From Viola odorata (taxonomy: Eukaryota; Streptophyta; Magnoliopsida; Malpighiales; Violaceae): DNA of 64,000 bases. Each line of letters begins with the position of its first letter. Positions within the stretch are counted from its first letter, which is position 1. The notes beneath the pieces were generated by a model. That model did no database searches. It saw nothing but the letters and a program-made list of their open reading frames with translations, and was not told the origin of the DNA. Positions 47,831 through 59,510 of this stretch are shown here, in pieces. The position numbers and the translations under genes were made by a program. The stretch covers positions 57,390,192 to 57,454,191 of the forward strand of contig OY829545.1 in the NCBI GenBank assembly GCA_963691705.1. The letters run 5' to 3'.

Positions 47831-50190
47831 AATAATTTTGATAGATTATCCTCATTCATGTTGGTAAGCATTAAAGCAATTTTTCGAGAATGTGTGCTTG
47901 ATCACATATGGACCATCATTCTTGAGAGCCCACTTTGTTTTTTTTTTTTAAGAGAAAATTTAGAAAAAGACGTTAGGAAGCATGGTAACGATTCAATTGT
48001 ACAACGGCTCCCTAAACTACCCCAATGCTGGCCCCCAAGTATTGCACCAGTTTAAAGACAAAATAGCTTCTCCATCAAAAGCATGCCAAGGCAATCCATG
48101 CAAAGAAGAAACTATCATTCATTTTTAACCATAAACACAGACTTGGTATAAACCTAGATGAGCATATGCATCTTGCTCAAGAGATAACGACCTCAAGATC
48201 AAGACTTTCCCATAACCTGCAATCATAAGCAATCCTCACGGAATATGTGTTTGCACTCTTCACTCGAATACTGGGCTAAGTGTTTACACTCAAATCAATG
48301 CAACATACATAGCACATATCAAACTTGCAATGTCAATCCGAGTGAAAGATACACATGCATAGGCATTCAAATGATCAAGTGGACTTGCAAAAGGTAGGAA
48401 GAGTAAAATGGGGAATAAAATAAAGGAGAAAAAGAAATCATTAGTAAACACAAGAAGGAAATAGTAAGCAGCACTTGATCATGACAGAATGTAGCGAGAG
48501 CAAGTGGCATAGTTTCTTCGTACTTTCCTGGAAAGTCTTCTTTTCAAGATTCAGTTTTCAAAGATGGTATTGAATCTTTTTTTTTTGTACATGTCTTTGC
48601 CATTTCATTTTGCAGCGAGGGCAAGTGGCATAGCTTTTTCATGTTTTGCTATAGTTTTTCTCTTTTTTGTGAATGCCTTTGCCATTTCTTTTATTTTTGT
48701 AAGGCAGCGAGGGCAAATGACATGACTTCTTCATGCTTCGCTGGAAAGTCTTCTTTTTCAGGATCAATCTTCAATGATGGTCATGGATCTTCTTTTGTAC
48801 TTTCCTTTGCCATTTTTTTTTTAATTTCTTCTTCTTCTTCTTTTCTTTTTCTTTGTTTTTTTTCTTCTGTTTTTTTGTCTCTATTTTTTTTTTGTTTTTT
48901 TTTTGTTTTTTTGTTTTCTTTTTTTTTCAAGGCAAAGCAAAAGCATAGGCTTCTTGTTTCTCTTTGTCCTGGTCAGTGTAGCATCATTGCATCCTTAATT
49001 CTTATTGTTTTCTTTCCAGCGCAACTCTTTATCAATATTTGAAAGTTCCTTTTCCTTTCCCCTCATGATAACATGAACTCAGATGCATCCTCAAACTCAA
49101 GCTAACAACCGAACAAGTACTGCTTATTAGTTGTTTACTAAGGAGGGATGTAATTTGGTAAAGGGTGAGTCTCAAAATGGGCTATCAAGAAAGGGAATAA
49201 AGGTTCAAAATGGGGAACGAAATATGATTTTGAAAGGTAAGTTGAGAAAGGCTCAAACAAATCAAGAAATGAAACAAGTCCACTATCATTTCACTGCTAT
49301 CCCATGTCTAATGGTGTATGTACCCAGGATATTATGCAAGGATAATAAATAACAGTCATGCATTGCACTCACTCAAGAAAACATGGTAAGAAAGCTCAAG
49401 TGATTGCTTATGATCATGTGCAAGTCATAGATATAAGAGCAAACAGACAAGTCCACGAATGTCATATAGTTTTAACAAATGATAGAATATCCATGATACA
49501 GAGGGATGTCACGCATACTCAATTAGGAAAAGTTTTGAAAACATAAGGGTCATGTGGATTTTTCGTTTAAACAAAACAAAATTTATAACCACAAAGTTCA
49601 AAATTTCTAAAAAGATTTCAAAGAAAAATTAAAAGTTGCCCCCCAATGTGGAAAAAGGACTGCATAAGGATTGTACAAGGGCTAAAAATAGAAAAAGAAA
49701 GGGACTACCCGGGATATGTGCAGTAGAGGCAACGAGGGTAGGAAGGACGATCATTTAATAGCTGGTAAGAAGAGGATTCCTTTGTCCTGCTGAGTAGCGA
49801 TGGACTGAAGCAAAGGTAAAATGGATGCAAATAGTTCATTGTTGCGAATTATCGCTCTCTATACTTTGCCCTCTGGTCCAAAAAATGTGAACAAAAGAAC
49901 GCATAAAGATTGTGCGAGAGTTAAAACTAAGACAAAAGGCGAAAAAAGGAAGGGACTACCCGGGGTATGTAACGCAGAAGCAGCGAGGGTAGCAAGGACG
50001 ATTATTCAAGAGTCAGTAGGAGGATTCCTCTATCCCGCTGAGTATCGATGGACTTCTTCTTGTCATTATTTTGCTGCTTGTCCAAGCTGATAAACGTCAC
50101 CGTATCTGAAATAAAGAGGAAATTTGAATAGTAAGTCTAGAGGAAAAGAAATCCCCAAATCTTAAGACAAAAAAATACTGGTGAGGAACG
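47831..50190 (-). other. Noncoding internal region of the LARD
   Basis: Includes the conserved block (48205-48375), T- and C-rich low-complexity DNA (48580-48930) with repeated GCGAGGGCAAGTGGCAT, and an imperfect duplication of about 200 bp (49640-49805 and 49875-50055) with GGACTACCCGGG. No coding sequence recognised. Confidence 0.65.
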
Positions 50191-50240
50191 CGTGGGTTGC
50201 CTCCCACGAAGCGCTCTTGTTTATAGTCGTAGGCTCGACT
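50191..50240 (-). other. Conserved double hairpin of the LARD
   Basis: Matches 6554-6603 at 49 of 50 positions (the difference is in AACAAGAGC versus AACAAGGGC). Same two six-base-loop stems. In this element it lies about 1.6 kb from the primer site, with no gag in front. Confidence 0.85.
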
Positions 50241-51872
50241 ATCCAAACTTCAAGTTGTCAACCAATTCTACTAGATGCTTTCCATGCACGTAGTTTGATG
50301 TGAGTTATCACATGAAGTGAATGGTCTTCTAGCAAATTATTATGTAGGTAACCATGACAAGATGAGTTCCTGCAAAATAAGGAGAAAAAATGGTTATGAA
50401 GAAAAAAGGGATTCAAGAAAATAATATAACCAATATGTTTCAAAATCTCCCCTTTCTAGCGAGGAATTATACAGGTAATCGCGGCCTGATTCAAACTCTA
50501 ACTCGGGTTCTTTTCTGGCAAGGCGTTATGCAGATAATCACGACATGATTCAAATTCTGACTCGGGTTCCTGCAAAATAAAGAAGAAATGGTTAGAATGA
50601 AGGGTGATTCAAGAAAATGATCAATATAATCAATAAGTTCTAGAATCTCCCTTTTCTAGCAAGGCGTTATACAGATAACCACGACATGATTCAAATTCTG
50701 ACTCGGGTTCATGACGATGTTAGAATCAAATCCTAATTATCTCCTTCTCAATCTCTTATGGATCATCACCTGTCAAGATACAAAATCCAATCCATTAGTA
50801 GCATCAAATTCACGCATGTGCTAAAGGATTAATGATATTGATATGGTATGAGAAACATCCATTGGGTATGGTGTCGGGATGTTGGAGTGTCAGGGTGATC
50901 TGAGCAAAGCGAAGTAGTTGGACACGCTTTAATTTCACTTTTTTCGGCGGTTCTGTGTCTTGGGCAAGACAAATTATGACTAATCAAAATGAGAGTTTTT
51001 TGGACCCCGAGGATCTAGTTTGTCTTCTTCAAGCCTGCTTATAAACAAAAAGTGTAAATAAGTATAATAAAAACTATACAGTAATAAAAAAAAAAGGATT
51101 TCGTTTTGATAAATAATTCTCCGACAACAGTATCAAAAATAATTACAACTCATCACTAAGTACAAAAAAATATATTGAACTAGATATGTAATTAATGCTC
51201 CTTGATGAGTGGGCATGTAAAACAAGAGCAATTCCACCAAACTCTCTTCATACACTTATTCTGCAAGTAGGAAGAAAATTAATGATAATCAGTAGTATCT
51301 GAATTGAGCAATAACAAATAAAAGAGGATTTAATAAAAGTAGTAATAAAGAAGAAATTCAATAAATTGAAAGAATATACAGTAAAATCGCAAGAAAAATG
51401 GAGAGCAACGACAATAATGAACCAGGTTTGAAAATATACATGTGACATATCATGGCAATAATGAAGCAAATTGGAACATATATACACGCAAGCGTGATGC
51501 ACGTGCTGGGGTAATTTCAACTACTTCTAACAGGCTGAAAGGCTCTCGAACGATACCAAAAAGTGGTCCCTCAGTAAATGGATACGTGATTTCTTACTGG
51601 GACCTAAGTCCATCAGGGCGCTCACCCATTTAGGGGTTCTAGTCCGAGTTAGGGTTCATGAAAGCTGACTGGGACCTAAGTCCATCAGGGCTTCACTAAT
51701 ACCAACCTAATCCTATTTGGGAAGGGCCCGGTGGCAGGGCATTATGCGTGAAATGCGTGTGAGAATACAACAATTGATATCAAAGCGAATAAACAAATAA
51801 ATAATAACGATAAACACCTCAAGCAAATAATTCCGGCTTCGACCCTAAAAGTCCCCAGTGAAGTCGTCAAAC
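50241..51872 (-). other. Leader of the LARD with three-copy repeat and primer site
   Basis: 50447-50720 holds three copies of a unit with TCTAGCAAGGCGTTAT, CAGATAATCACGACATGATT and CTGACTCGGGTTC. 51640-51840 resembles 490-720. The primer site is the inverse of GTTTGACGACTTCACTGGGG beside the LTR at 51873. Confidence 0.65.
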
Positions 51873-54689
51873 TGTTACACCGTCGCGAGCGAAATTTAGG
51901 ACGCAAAGAAATCACATAACAATGAAGTCGCCACCCTATTTTTTCTAAGGTTTAGGGAAACCTAAAAAGTCCGTAAAAAAGGAAGCAAAATAAAATAAAA
52001 ACTAAGGCACAAAAGAAAAAGGGTCTAAACCCGAGAACAACGGTTCGGGGTCGTATTATGGACTCGGGACGGTGTTAGGCACCCGAGTCTCATCCTTAAA
52101 AACGTTACCGATTCTAAAAGAGGTGTTTAAAAATCATGTTGAAAATAAGTAATTTGGCCCTCAGAGGGGGTATCGTCGCTTTAGTTCTTAAATCGGTTTG
52201 ATTGATTTTATCCTAATTATTGTCGAGTTGTTTAACAGAAAATAATATTTTTTATCCTCTAAAAGATAAAAAGGTTGGTTGTATACCTATTCCGGTTATA
52301 TTTAGCCGAGTTCAAGATTAGTCCGATTACATGCAAAATTGGTGAGATCACTACCATTTTATTAATCTTTACCAAAGTGACGCCACTTTCATCACCGGGC
52401 CATGCATGTGATTAATCTTATTTACTGAGTGATTCTAATCATGCATAGACTAGCAAAGTACCGTTTTGAGTGGATACGAAAAAACACGTTGAAAAGAGAA
52501 AAACCGGGAAGTGGGGTCGAAGCCGCGCGCATAACACATTCGTTAAGATAGCATAAATAAAAATACATTCGTGGGGACGAAGCCGCACAGGAAATACATA
52601 CATCAAGATAAGCGTAAATTAAAGTAAATTCGTGGGGGATGAAGCCGCACACGAAACACACTCATCAAGGTAAGCATAAATTAAAATAAATTCGTGGGGA
52701 CGAAGCCGCACACGAAACACATTCATCAAGTTAAGCATAAATTAAAATAGATTCGTGGGTATAAGCATCATGCAAATAGATTAATTCGAATTCTAACGAT
52801 TCTAAATAATCATGCATAGGAATAGATATAAAATAAATAAAAGGGTAAGGGAAGTGTGCTTGAGGGTGAATAATGATTAATTCTAACCTACAAAACCGAG
52901 GTTAGTAGCGCAAGCAATGATAAATAATTAATTTAGCAATTCAAATAAATGAGGAGTGAGCTTTAAAGCTCGAGTTTGGAAAATGGTCACCAATATCGAA
53001 GTCGGCGTAGCATCCGATACCTTCTCGTTCCTTTTGTAGGTACCTGAAAAGGACGTCGGGAAACTCGACATCTACCCTCCGACGATCAAGTCAGTCGATA
53101 GGTATTACGAGCATATAATATAATATTAATGCACATAAACATATTTGTATTTGATGTGCACAACGCATAAAGCATGTTCATAAAAAATCTATTCGTGGAG
53201 TCAAAGCCGCACACGAACGAGCGTAAAATTAAAACATATTCATTTCCATAATCATCATATAAACAGATTAATTAGAATTCTAACGATTCTAAATAACATG
53301 CATACGAATAAACAATAAATTAAATTAACAATTCTAATAAAGGAAAAATGAGCTTTAAAGTTCAAGTTCAGAAATTTGTCACCAATATCGAAGTTGGCGA
53401 AGCATTCAATCAGGATGGTAATCTTGAATTCGATACCTACAAGAAAATGAAGAAATAGTTAGTACACGATTTTATTTAAAAGGGCTTGGGCCGCAACCCA
53501 TTTCTTTTATTATTTTTTTACTCATGGGTCGCAGCCCATTTTTTACTCCTCCCACTCTTGGGCCGGCCCACTCTCTCCTTTTCTTTTATTTTTTCCTTTT
53601 CCCTCTCTTTTCTTTCTTTTCCTTTTTTTATTCCTTCCCTTTTTATTTTTTCCAACGAGACAAACTCATTCTCTTTTCTCCTTTTTTTCTTTCCTTTTTC
53701 TTTCCTTTCTTTTTCTTTCTTTTCCTCACTCAAACGACATCAAACTCTTCTCCTTTCTTTTCAATTATTTCATTCCTTTTTCTAATTTGGCTGCAGCCCG
53801 CAACCCTATCTTCTCTCTTTTCCTTCTTTGTTTCTTTTCTGTTTTATTTCTTTCTTTCCTTCTCTTCTCAGCTCTTGTAGGAACGCTTGGACAAAGGTAC
53901 GGTGGTGATGATGGTTTGGTTCGGTGTTGTTGATTTCGGGTTGCCGGCCGTGATGGTGGAGCAGGCAGAGCTGGGTTTTGAGTGGATCGGGTTTTGGTTT
54001 TGGGAAATTGGCAGAAGGATTGGAATGGAATTGATTAATTTGGGAGGGGATTCGGATTTGGAATTAATTAGGCAGAGGATGCTTTGATTGGCAGAGGTGT
54101 GCTAATTAATTTGGCAATGGATTTAATTTGGCAATTTGGCTAAGTTTGGCCGGAGGTTTGCTGTGGCTAGTTTTGGTGAAGTTGGAAATGAAACGGAGGT
54201 TGCTAATTTAAATGGAGAGGCAGAGATTTACAGAGATGGAAATGGGTTTCCTCACGGGTTCAGTTGGTCCCCTCTTGCAAAGGATTTGCTCTTAATTTAT
54301 AGAGGGTGAGGTATATTGAGGAGGTAGGGGTCCGACGATGGTGATGAGAGCAAGGGATTAATTCAAATCCTTGTTAGAGATCTTGGAAGAAAAAGTGGAG
54401 GATTGAGCAGATTCATTTTTGACAAATGGAGAGGGGAGCCGGCTCTCTCAGATTTCCTTTGAAAATTTGACGAAAGGAGCCGTTGTGTCTGATTCTGTTT
54501 GAAAATGGGAGAGGGTGAGAGGTATGGTTCGGTGGTATATATTTTGGTTCGATTTACGGTCGAACAATCTCATTCGGTACCGATACAAATTCGAAATAAA
54601 ATGATATAGAATAAATAATAATAATAATAATAACAATAAGCAATAATTATGTAAAAATTAAAATTTGTGTCAAAATTCGGGTATCAACA
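51873..54689 (-). repeat. 5' LTR of the LARD
   Basis: Partner of 42831-45620. Minus-strand TATA box (TATAAATT) near 54294-54301. Longer than its partner by about 26 bp near 54150 (GGAGGTTTGCTGTGGCTAG). Confidence 0.93.
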
Positions 54690-54881
54690 AACTGCTTTCG
54701 TTTTTGAGTGGACAAAAAGAAGCCACGTGGGCATACGCAGGTTGAGGGCAATCATCACGGCCCGCACTGCATTTATTGACGGTCTCCAAAGCATTTAATG
54801 CGTCGTCAATCAATAAACAACACTTAGGAAGAGTAACAGAAGCCTTTGGTAAACACTCGGGCTCGTTTTTGCTTGAGCCTA

Positions 54882-55380
54882 TGATAATACAAATAAGGCA
54901 CCTTAAGGATATTTTTGACTTTTCATCGCCAACGAGGGGGTACTGATATATGTGCCTCCCGATATATATCTTCACCCATAGCCAAGACTATATATACCAG
55001 CTCCTCTAGGTAAATATATTGCTCGTCGACATACCAGAGAAACTATCAGGTAAAGGGATAGGTATCGGTAACGGTTGACCAAGCTCAAGCGACACGTGTC
55101 CAGAGTGAGGCTATAAATACCCCCCATCACTCATTCATTAGGAGACACACTTACACGCGCACGCGTACTAAAGTCTTGCCTACACAACTACCCAACTACC
55201 TATCTCCACCCGATAATTTTCCCTTACCATCTATTTTAGTCATGCATACTGACTTGATCGTCGGAGCCTCTACGCCGGAAACCCCATCTGGCGCTTTGAA
55301 GGTGGCGTAGGAGTACTGAGACAATCCACGTCAGCATGGTATATTACAGAATCACCATCACACCAGATCCAGGATTATCA
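54882..55380 (+). repeat. 3' LTR of the outer Tat-like element
   Basis: TGATAATACAAATAAGG to CCAGGATTATCA, 499 bp. Aligns along its end with the reversed LTR at 21163-21754 (ACGTCAGCA, then TTACNNNNA, then a TATCA end). Contains GGCTATAAATACCCC near 55112 as a TATA box. Preceded by 54695-54881, the continuation of 42296-42830. Confidence 0.8.
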
Positions 55381-55929
55381 CAACAAGACATACAAGAGAA
55401 GCTTCTTCAAGAAATCAACATTGTCGTGAAAGCAGGAGATGAAATCCAAGAGGAGGATTTGAAAAGAATGCCTTATTTGAAGGCTGTCATTTTGGAGACA
55501 CTTCGGCGACATCCACCTGGCCATTTCATATTGCCTCATGCAGCAGTTGAGGATACCAGATTTGAGGGTTATGACATACCCAAAAATGCTATGATCAATT
55601 TCACTGTGGCAGACATGTCAACGGACCCAGAGGTGTGGGAAAACCCAATGGAATTTATATCCGAGAGGTTTTTGGGTGATGAAAAAGCTACGGAGTTTGA
55701 TATAAAAGGTGTCAGAGAGATAAAGATGATGCCGTTTGGTGCAGGAAGGAGAGTTTGCCCTGCTATCACCATGGCAATCCTTCATCAACAATACTTTGTG
55801 GCCAACTTGATCAGAGACTTCAAATGGACTGCACAAAATGATACGGACATCGATTTGTCAGAGAAACAGGATTTTGCCATGGTCATGAATAATCCACTAC
55901 GGGTTCATATCACGCTAAGGACATGCTAA
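55381..55929 (+). pseudogene. CYP89-like cytochrome P450, C-terminal 182 codons
   Basis: Heme monooxygenase fragment. Starts inside the region before the K helix (DIQEKLLQEI), has the K-helix ExxR (ETLRRHPPGHF), then LPHAAVEDTRFEGYDIPKNA and the heme loop PFGAGRRVCPA with the cysteine ligand. CYP89 members are about 500 aa, so about 320 residues, the membrane anchor and the oxygen-binding I helix are absent. The PERF-type motif is ISERFL and the usual Gly after CP is Ala. The open frame runs on from LTR sequence (55336) but the P450 similarity begins only at the LTR end. The 5' part is not elsewhere in the window. Truncated and almost certainly inactive. Confidence 0.85.
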
Positions 55930-57324
55930 TTTATGAATTCCAATGTCAACCTAGTCACTTCATATTGTACATAGTTCCTAAATTTTATCGTCAAACCTGT
56001 TGGTTGCCATTCTTTGTCTGCTCCTAATCACCAAGGGCTTTAACCTCTTACTTGCTGTGTTGAGGATGCATTTTTCTTTGGGTAAAAACTGGAGAAAAGA
56101 CAAATCCACAAATGGACCATTCTCAAAATCTTATGTGTGTCTATTATTTGGCTGTATTTTCTCACCATCACGTTAGCCCTGCATCACGAGCACGAATATC
56201 CAACTCTTTCACAATTTTCTCGCCAGAATAATTGATCGGGTAAGCACAAGACCTGGGGCTCACATGTATAAGGCTTCTTATATGATCTTCAATTCATCTG
56301 CTGGAAAAGCATCTCCATAAGTGCATTTCTTTTTTTACCCTTTTGATCCCAACATTCACAGTTCTCTTTCCTGAGTTTTCACCCTCCTAAAGTTTCTGCG
56401 AGTTTGGTTCTTTGAAACTTGTATATTCTTCCGTAGCAGAGTTACCACCAGCACTACCAACAAAAGTAAAGCAACATGTTACAAGAGTGATGGTGTTCAA
56501 GCTTCTACAGTGATCCTCTAGGAAATGCTAGGAAATGGCAAATCAGCAAATCTAGACCAGCATGGTCCTGATCCTTTGTCAATTTACAACTGAATGTCAA
56601 CTCGACCAAAGGTTGAGGCAGGTAGGATTAGCTATTACTATGGATTACAATAATTTTTGAGGAATTCCATGAGGCTAAAAAAAGGTAAGAAAAAGACAAT
56701 TGGTTTGCAGGCGGAAACAGATTGAAATGTAGACAATAGACAGAACAGATGACAGGAATTACTTTAAAATGGATATGCAGAGACGGCAGGCGTATTGTAG
56801 TAGTTGGGCTTTTTTTTCCCTATGTGGGCTTTTTCGCAACCTAATAATTTCACTTTCTGGTTAAAAAAAAGCAAAGAAAACTAGGCCAAATCATCCACTC
56901 CAGAGCCGCATTCGCGTCTCTATAATGTTGTAATTCACCTGATACTGATCGCATGCACCACCGTAACATTATCCACTGGAACCGCCACATTTCTTCCAAG
57001 GTTTTAGGAGACCATGGTGCCTGTCCGCACATATAATTAAACTTAAAAAATATATATAATTATATATATAGAACCAAAAGGAAAGGCAAGTAAACAAAAA
57101 GTAATTATCTAACAACTTAAAATTGTTTAAAGAGAATCATTCCAAAGGCACATGCCACATGGTGGACTTCCAACTTTTGAAGTCATATATATTATATATA
57201 CATCATCATACCCTATTTATATACTAGTATATAACATGACACATACTAGTTCAAAATCTGTCAATGTGATTAGCAATGCCTCTTGAAGCATCTCAGAATT
57301 GTAGAGTCGCTAATAATATCCTTC
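55930..57324. other. Intergenic DNA
   Basis: 3' flank of the P450 remnant, then AT-rich DNA with a short TA microsatellite near 57050-57070 and the 3' UTR of the WIYLD gene at the right edge. Nothing else recognised. Confidence 0.4.
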
Positions 57325-59395
57325 CTACCTATATTCTTGCCTTACATCCCATCTTCTCTTGCGCTTCCTCGCATCACCAACCTCACAAAGCAATTGTGCT
57401 AACTCTGCTGATATTGGTGATGGGGGTAGGTGCACAATACCATCTTCATCATCCTCGTCATCATCACTAATCCATCCATAGCAAGGTTTGCGCCGACGGT
57501 GTGGAAGACAGTGCACTGGCTGGGGTGACACAATCATATGTGCAGGAGGTTTGCTGGAAGTTCCAAGTTTGTCAACACCAAAACTCCTGTCGTTTGTTCC
57601 CATAAATTCAATCACCTGCTCTTCCCTGCAGCCCTTGTTCAAAGTTTCATCTTTCCAGCTATTTCCTTCTCCTTCAAGAGTTGAGAGACGGGCATCAGTA
57701 TCATCTGAAGGACAAGACTCACTCAGTTAAGCAAATTTAACCCAGAGGCGTGTTTCAATGCAATTCTACTAAACTCTAGGGACAAAAAAAGAAACCTTTT
57801 CAAGTTTGAAAACAACAAGGCATATCATACTCAATGATTGTAGGATTTTCATTTTGTTGTTTTCTCAAAATGCTTTGACCAAAAAGGATAGAAAGTTGAT
57901 TACCTATTTCCAGAGTATTACGATTGCTTCTGCTCTCTGATGCAGAATCTGGAGCATCATTGGCTTGTGATGCGAGGGTAGCAACTTCCATGGCATGGCA
58001 GGTAGATACAGGAGGCACAATTGAGGTTCCAGCCGGTGGTGTACCAACATCGTTTCCAGCACTCTCTTTCTTCTGCAACTCATTACTCTTCAATATAGAG
58101 GAGGAAAAAAATCATGCGCGAGAAAAGTTATCAATTCCACAAAACGACCTACACTTTTATTTTACACAGTTAATCATGCTAAGCTAAACTCTAACTGGCA
58201 CCAGGGAATGCACCATTCCTTTGTCGGTCAAAAGGACCACACTGGATAACCACAAAGTAATCTCCTCAAGGGCATGATCTTAACCATTTTTTCCAAGATC
58301 TTAGCTTCTTTAGAAGCTGACCCGGAATAGGCAAAAGTTGGTTCTGGATTCCTTAGTCCAGCCAGCCAATCTGTGTGGGTATAGTTCCATATAAACAAAG
58401 GATAAATTGGAAAGACTGAGGAAAAGAGTGAGGGAGACTTGAGTAAGGAGTAAACTGAGAGCAACATCACTAACTTAGTCAGTGTATGAAGTGTGAGATT
58501 TGAGCAAGTTCTAACTTCCATTTATGAATAAAAAAAGTTGGGTTTAGGTGGCTTCATTTGTTAACAAACAAGATTGTGCACATACAGAACATGCTTAAGC
58601 TCACTATTTTCCAACCAAGTAGAGGTGTATCGACACTGGTGAAGCCAAAATGGAGGAGCCAAAAAAAGGAGCAGTTTCAGGATCAAGTTCGGCTATTTCA
58701 CATAAATAGGCAGCTGAAAAGCAATCATCAAATACAGCTTCAGATTTTAGTACATAAGCACTAAAATCCCAAGTCCTACGTGGATGGATGACAGGATTCG
58801 TGTTAACATTCCGCATACTTAACATCACAAGACAGGTGAGAGATGAAAAACCCAATCAAATGATTGAATATGGTATGTAATGACAAGCAATTATGTTGGA
58901 GATGGTATCCAATAGATTACCTTGGGTAGGTCTTCTGCTCCTTTCTCAAGCATGGTGTCAAGAAGGACCCTATAAGAATTTTCTTCAATGAAGGGCCAGC
59001 CATCATCACCATAGAGCTATTTACACCATCACATACATATGTATAATCACAATCCAACCAAAGACTCAGACATGAATGAAAGTAAGTATGGAAGAGAGGG
59101 TTTCCCACATACCTCCAACAGCTCCTTCACAGTTGTTAGAACCACAGCCTCATCAGTGAATCCATAGTTCATCTTCATTGCGTCAAGTGCGGCGTCCATT
59201 CGCGTCAAACCCTTCTGCATTCATTTCAAATCGTTATAGTTATCATCTTAGCCTTATACATACACGCAAACAGAAACCCACAAAAGAAAAAACAAATTAA
59301 AGAGACGCAAAATGAGAAAAGCAGCAAGCAAACTTCAAAACCACCATACTCTCAATGGATTCTATCACCTTTCTGGGGCGTCTTCTTGGAGCCAT
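57325..59395 (-). CDS. WIYLD-domain protein, 5 exons, about 270 aa
   Basis: Exons: 1 about 59345-59395 (MAPRRRPRKVIES), 2 59113-59214, 3 58921-59016, 4 57904-58087, 5 57325-57704 (TAG at 57325-57327). Exons 2-5 have clear GT-AG borders and one continuous frame; the exon 1 donor is weak (ATG before GTGG is one option). Exons 2-3 encode the WIYLD domain (MDAALDAMKMNYGFTDEAV, VLTTVKELLE, DGWPFIEENSYRVLLDTMLE), known from the N termini of SUVR histone methyltransferases, where it binds ubiquitin. Here no SET domain follows. Instead there is a polar linker, a region ending in DDDEDDEDG and a basic tail (ARKRKRRWDV). Probably a nuclear protein of unknown function; ubiquitin or chromatin binding is inference. 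Confidence 0.87.
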
Positions 59396-59510
59396 TTCTT
59401 TGATCTTTTCCTCTCCTTATCTCTCTGTTTACGAGCAAAAAATACCTGAATCCCTTCGTCTGCCCTTTTTGTGTCACTGCTCTGTCATCGCTTGTATATA
59501 AACGTACGGA
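59396..59510 (-). promoter_or_regulatory. Core promoter of the WIYLD gene
   Basis: Minus-strand TTTATATACA at about 59492-59502 is a TATA-like box about 100 bp before the ATG. Confidence 0.4.

Larger units (their letters stand above)
42831..54689 (-). mobile_element. LARD: 11.9-kb LTR element without coding capacity (TSD AACTG)
   Basis: LTRs 42831-45620 (2790 bp) and 51873-54689 (2817 bp) are nearly identical apart from an indel of about 26 bp near 54150. AACTG is duplicated at 42826-42830 and 54690-54694. Minus-strand order: 5' LTR, primer site (51850-51872), leader, double hairpin (50191-50240), imperfect duplications, conserved block (48205-48375), two large tandem arrays (46915-47830, 45775-46850), hairpin and polypurine tract (45621-45684), 3' LTR. 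No gag or pol in any frame. It is therefore a large retrotransposon derivative mobilised in trans. The similar LTRs mean recent movement. The plan is colinear with the gag-only element at 2126-13602. Confidence 0.93.
34147..55380 (+). mobile_element. Remains of Tat-like Ty3/gypsy element(s) with three nested insertions
   Basis: Plus-strand order: LTR-like sequence (34147-about 34760), RNase H (34900-36800, interrupted), integrase (36817-37800), element tandem repeats (38265-39020), 3' noncoding DNA (39021-39141, 42296-42830, 54695-54881) and 3' LTR (54882-55380). The family is that of 21163-30888, since integrase, repeats and 3' region all match. Gag, protease and reverse transcriptase are missing. 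The two LTR-like ends are too unlike to be an original pair and no TSD matches, so two related elements may be fused. Confidence 0.7.

Noticed and set aside
46862..47871. Long minus-strand open frames (up to 319 codons) as genes
   Set aside because: They translate a tandem array in several overlapping frames, with no start context, domain or codon constraint.
48641..49042. 133-codon Phe/Ser-rich ORF
   Set aside because: Lies in T-rich low-complexity DNA of a noncoding element.
55336..55380. Start of the P450 at ATG 55336
   Set aside because: These 15 codons align with LTR ends, not with P450 proteins; similarity begins at 55381.
34147..55380. 34147-34760 and 54882-55380 as an LTR pair of one element
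   Set aside because: They share order of motifs only, are too divergent, and the flanking 5-bp sequences do not match.
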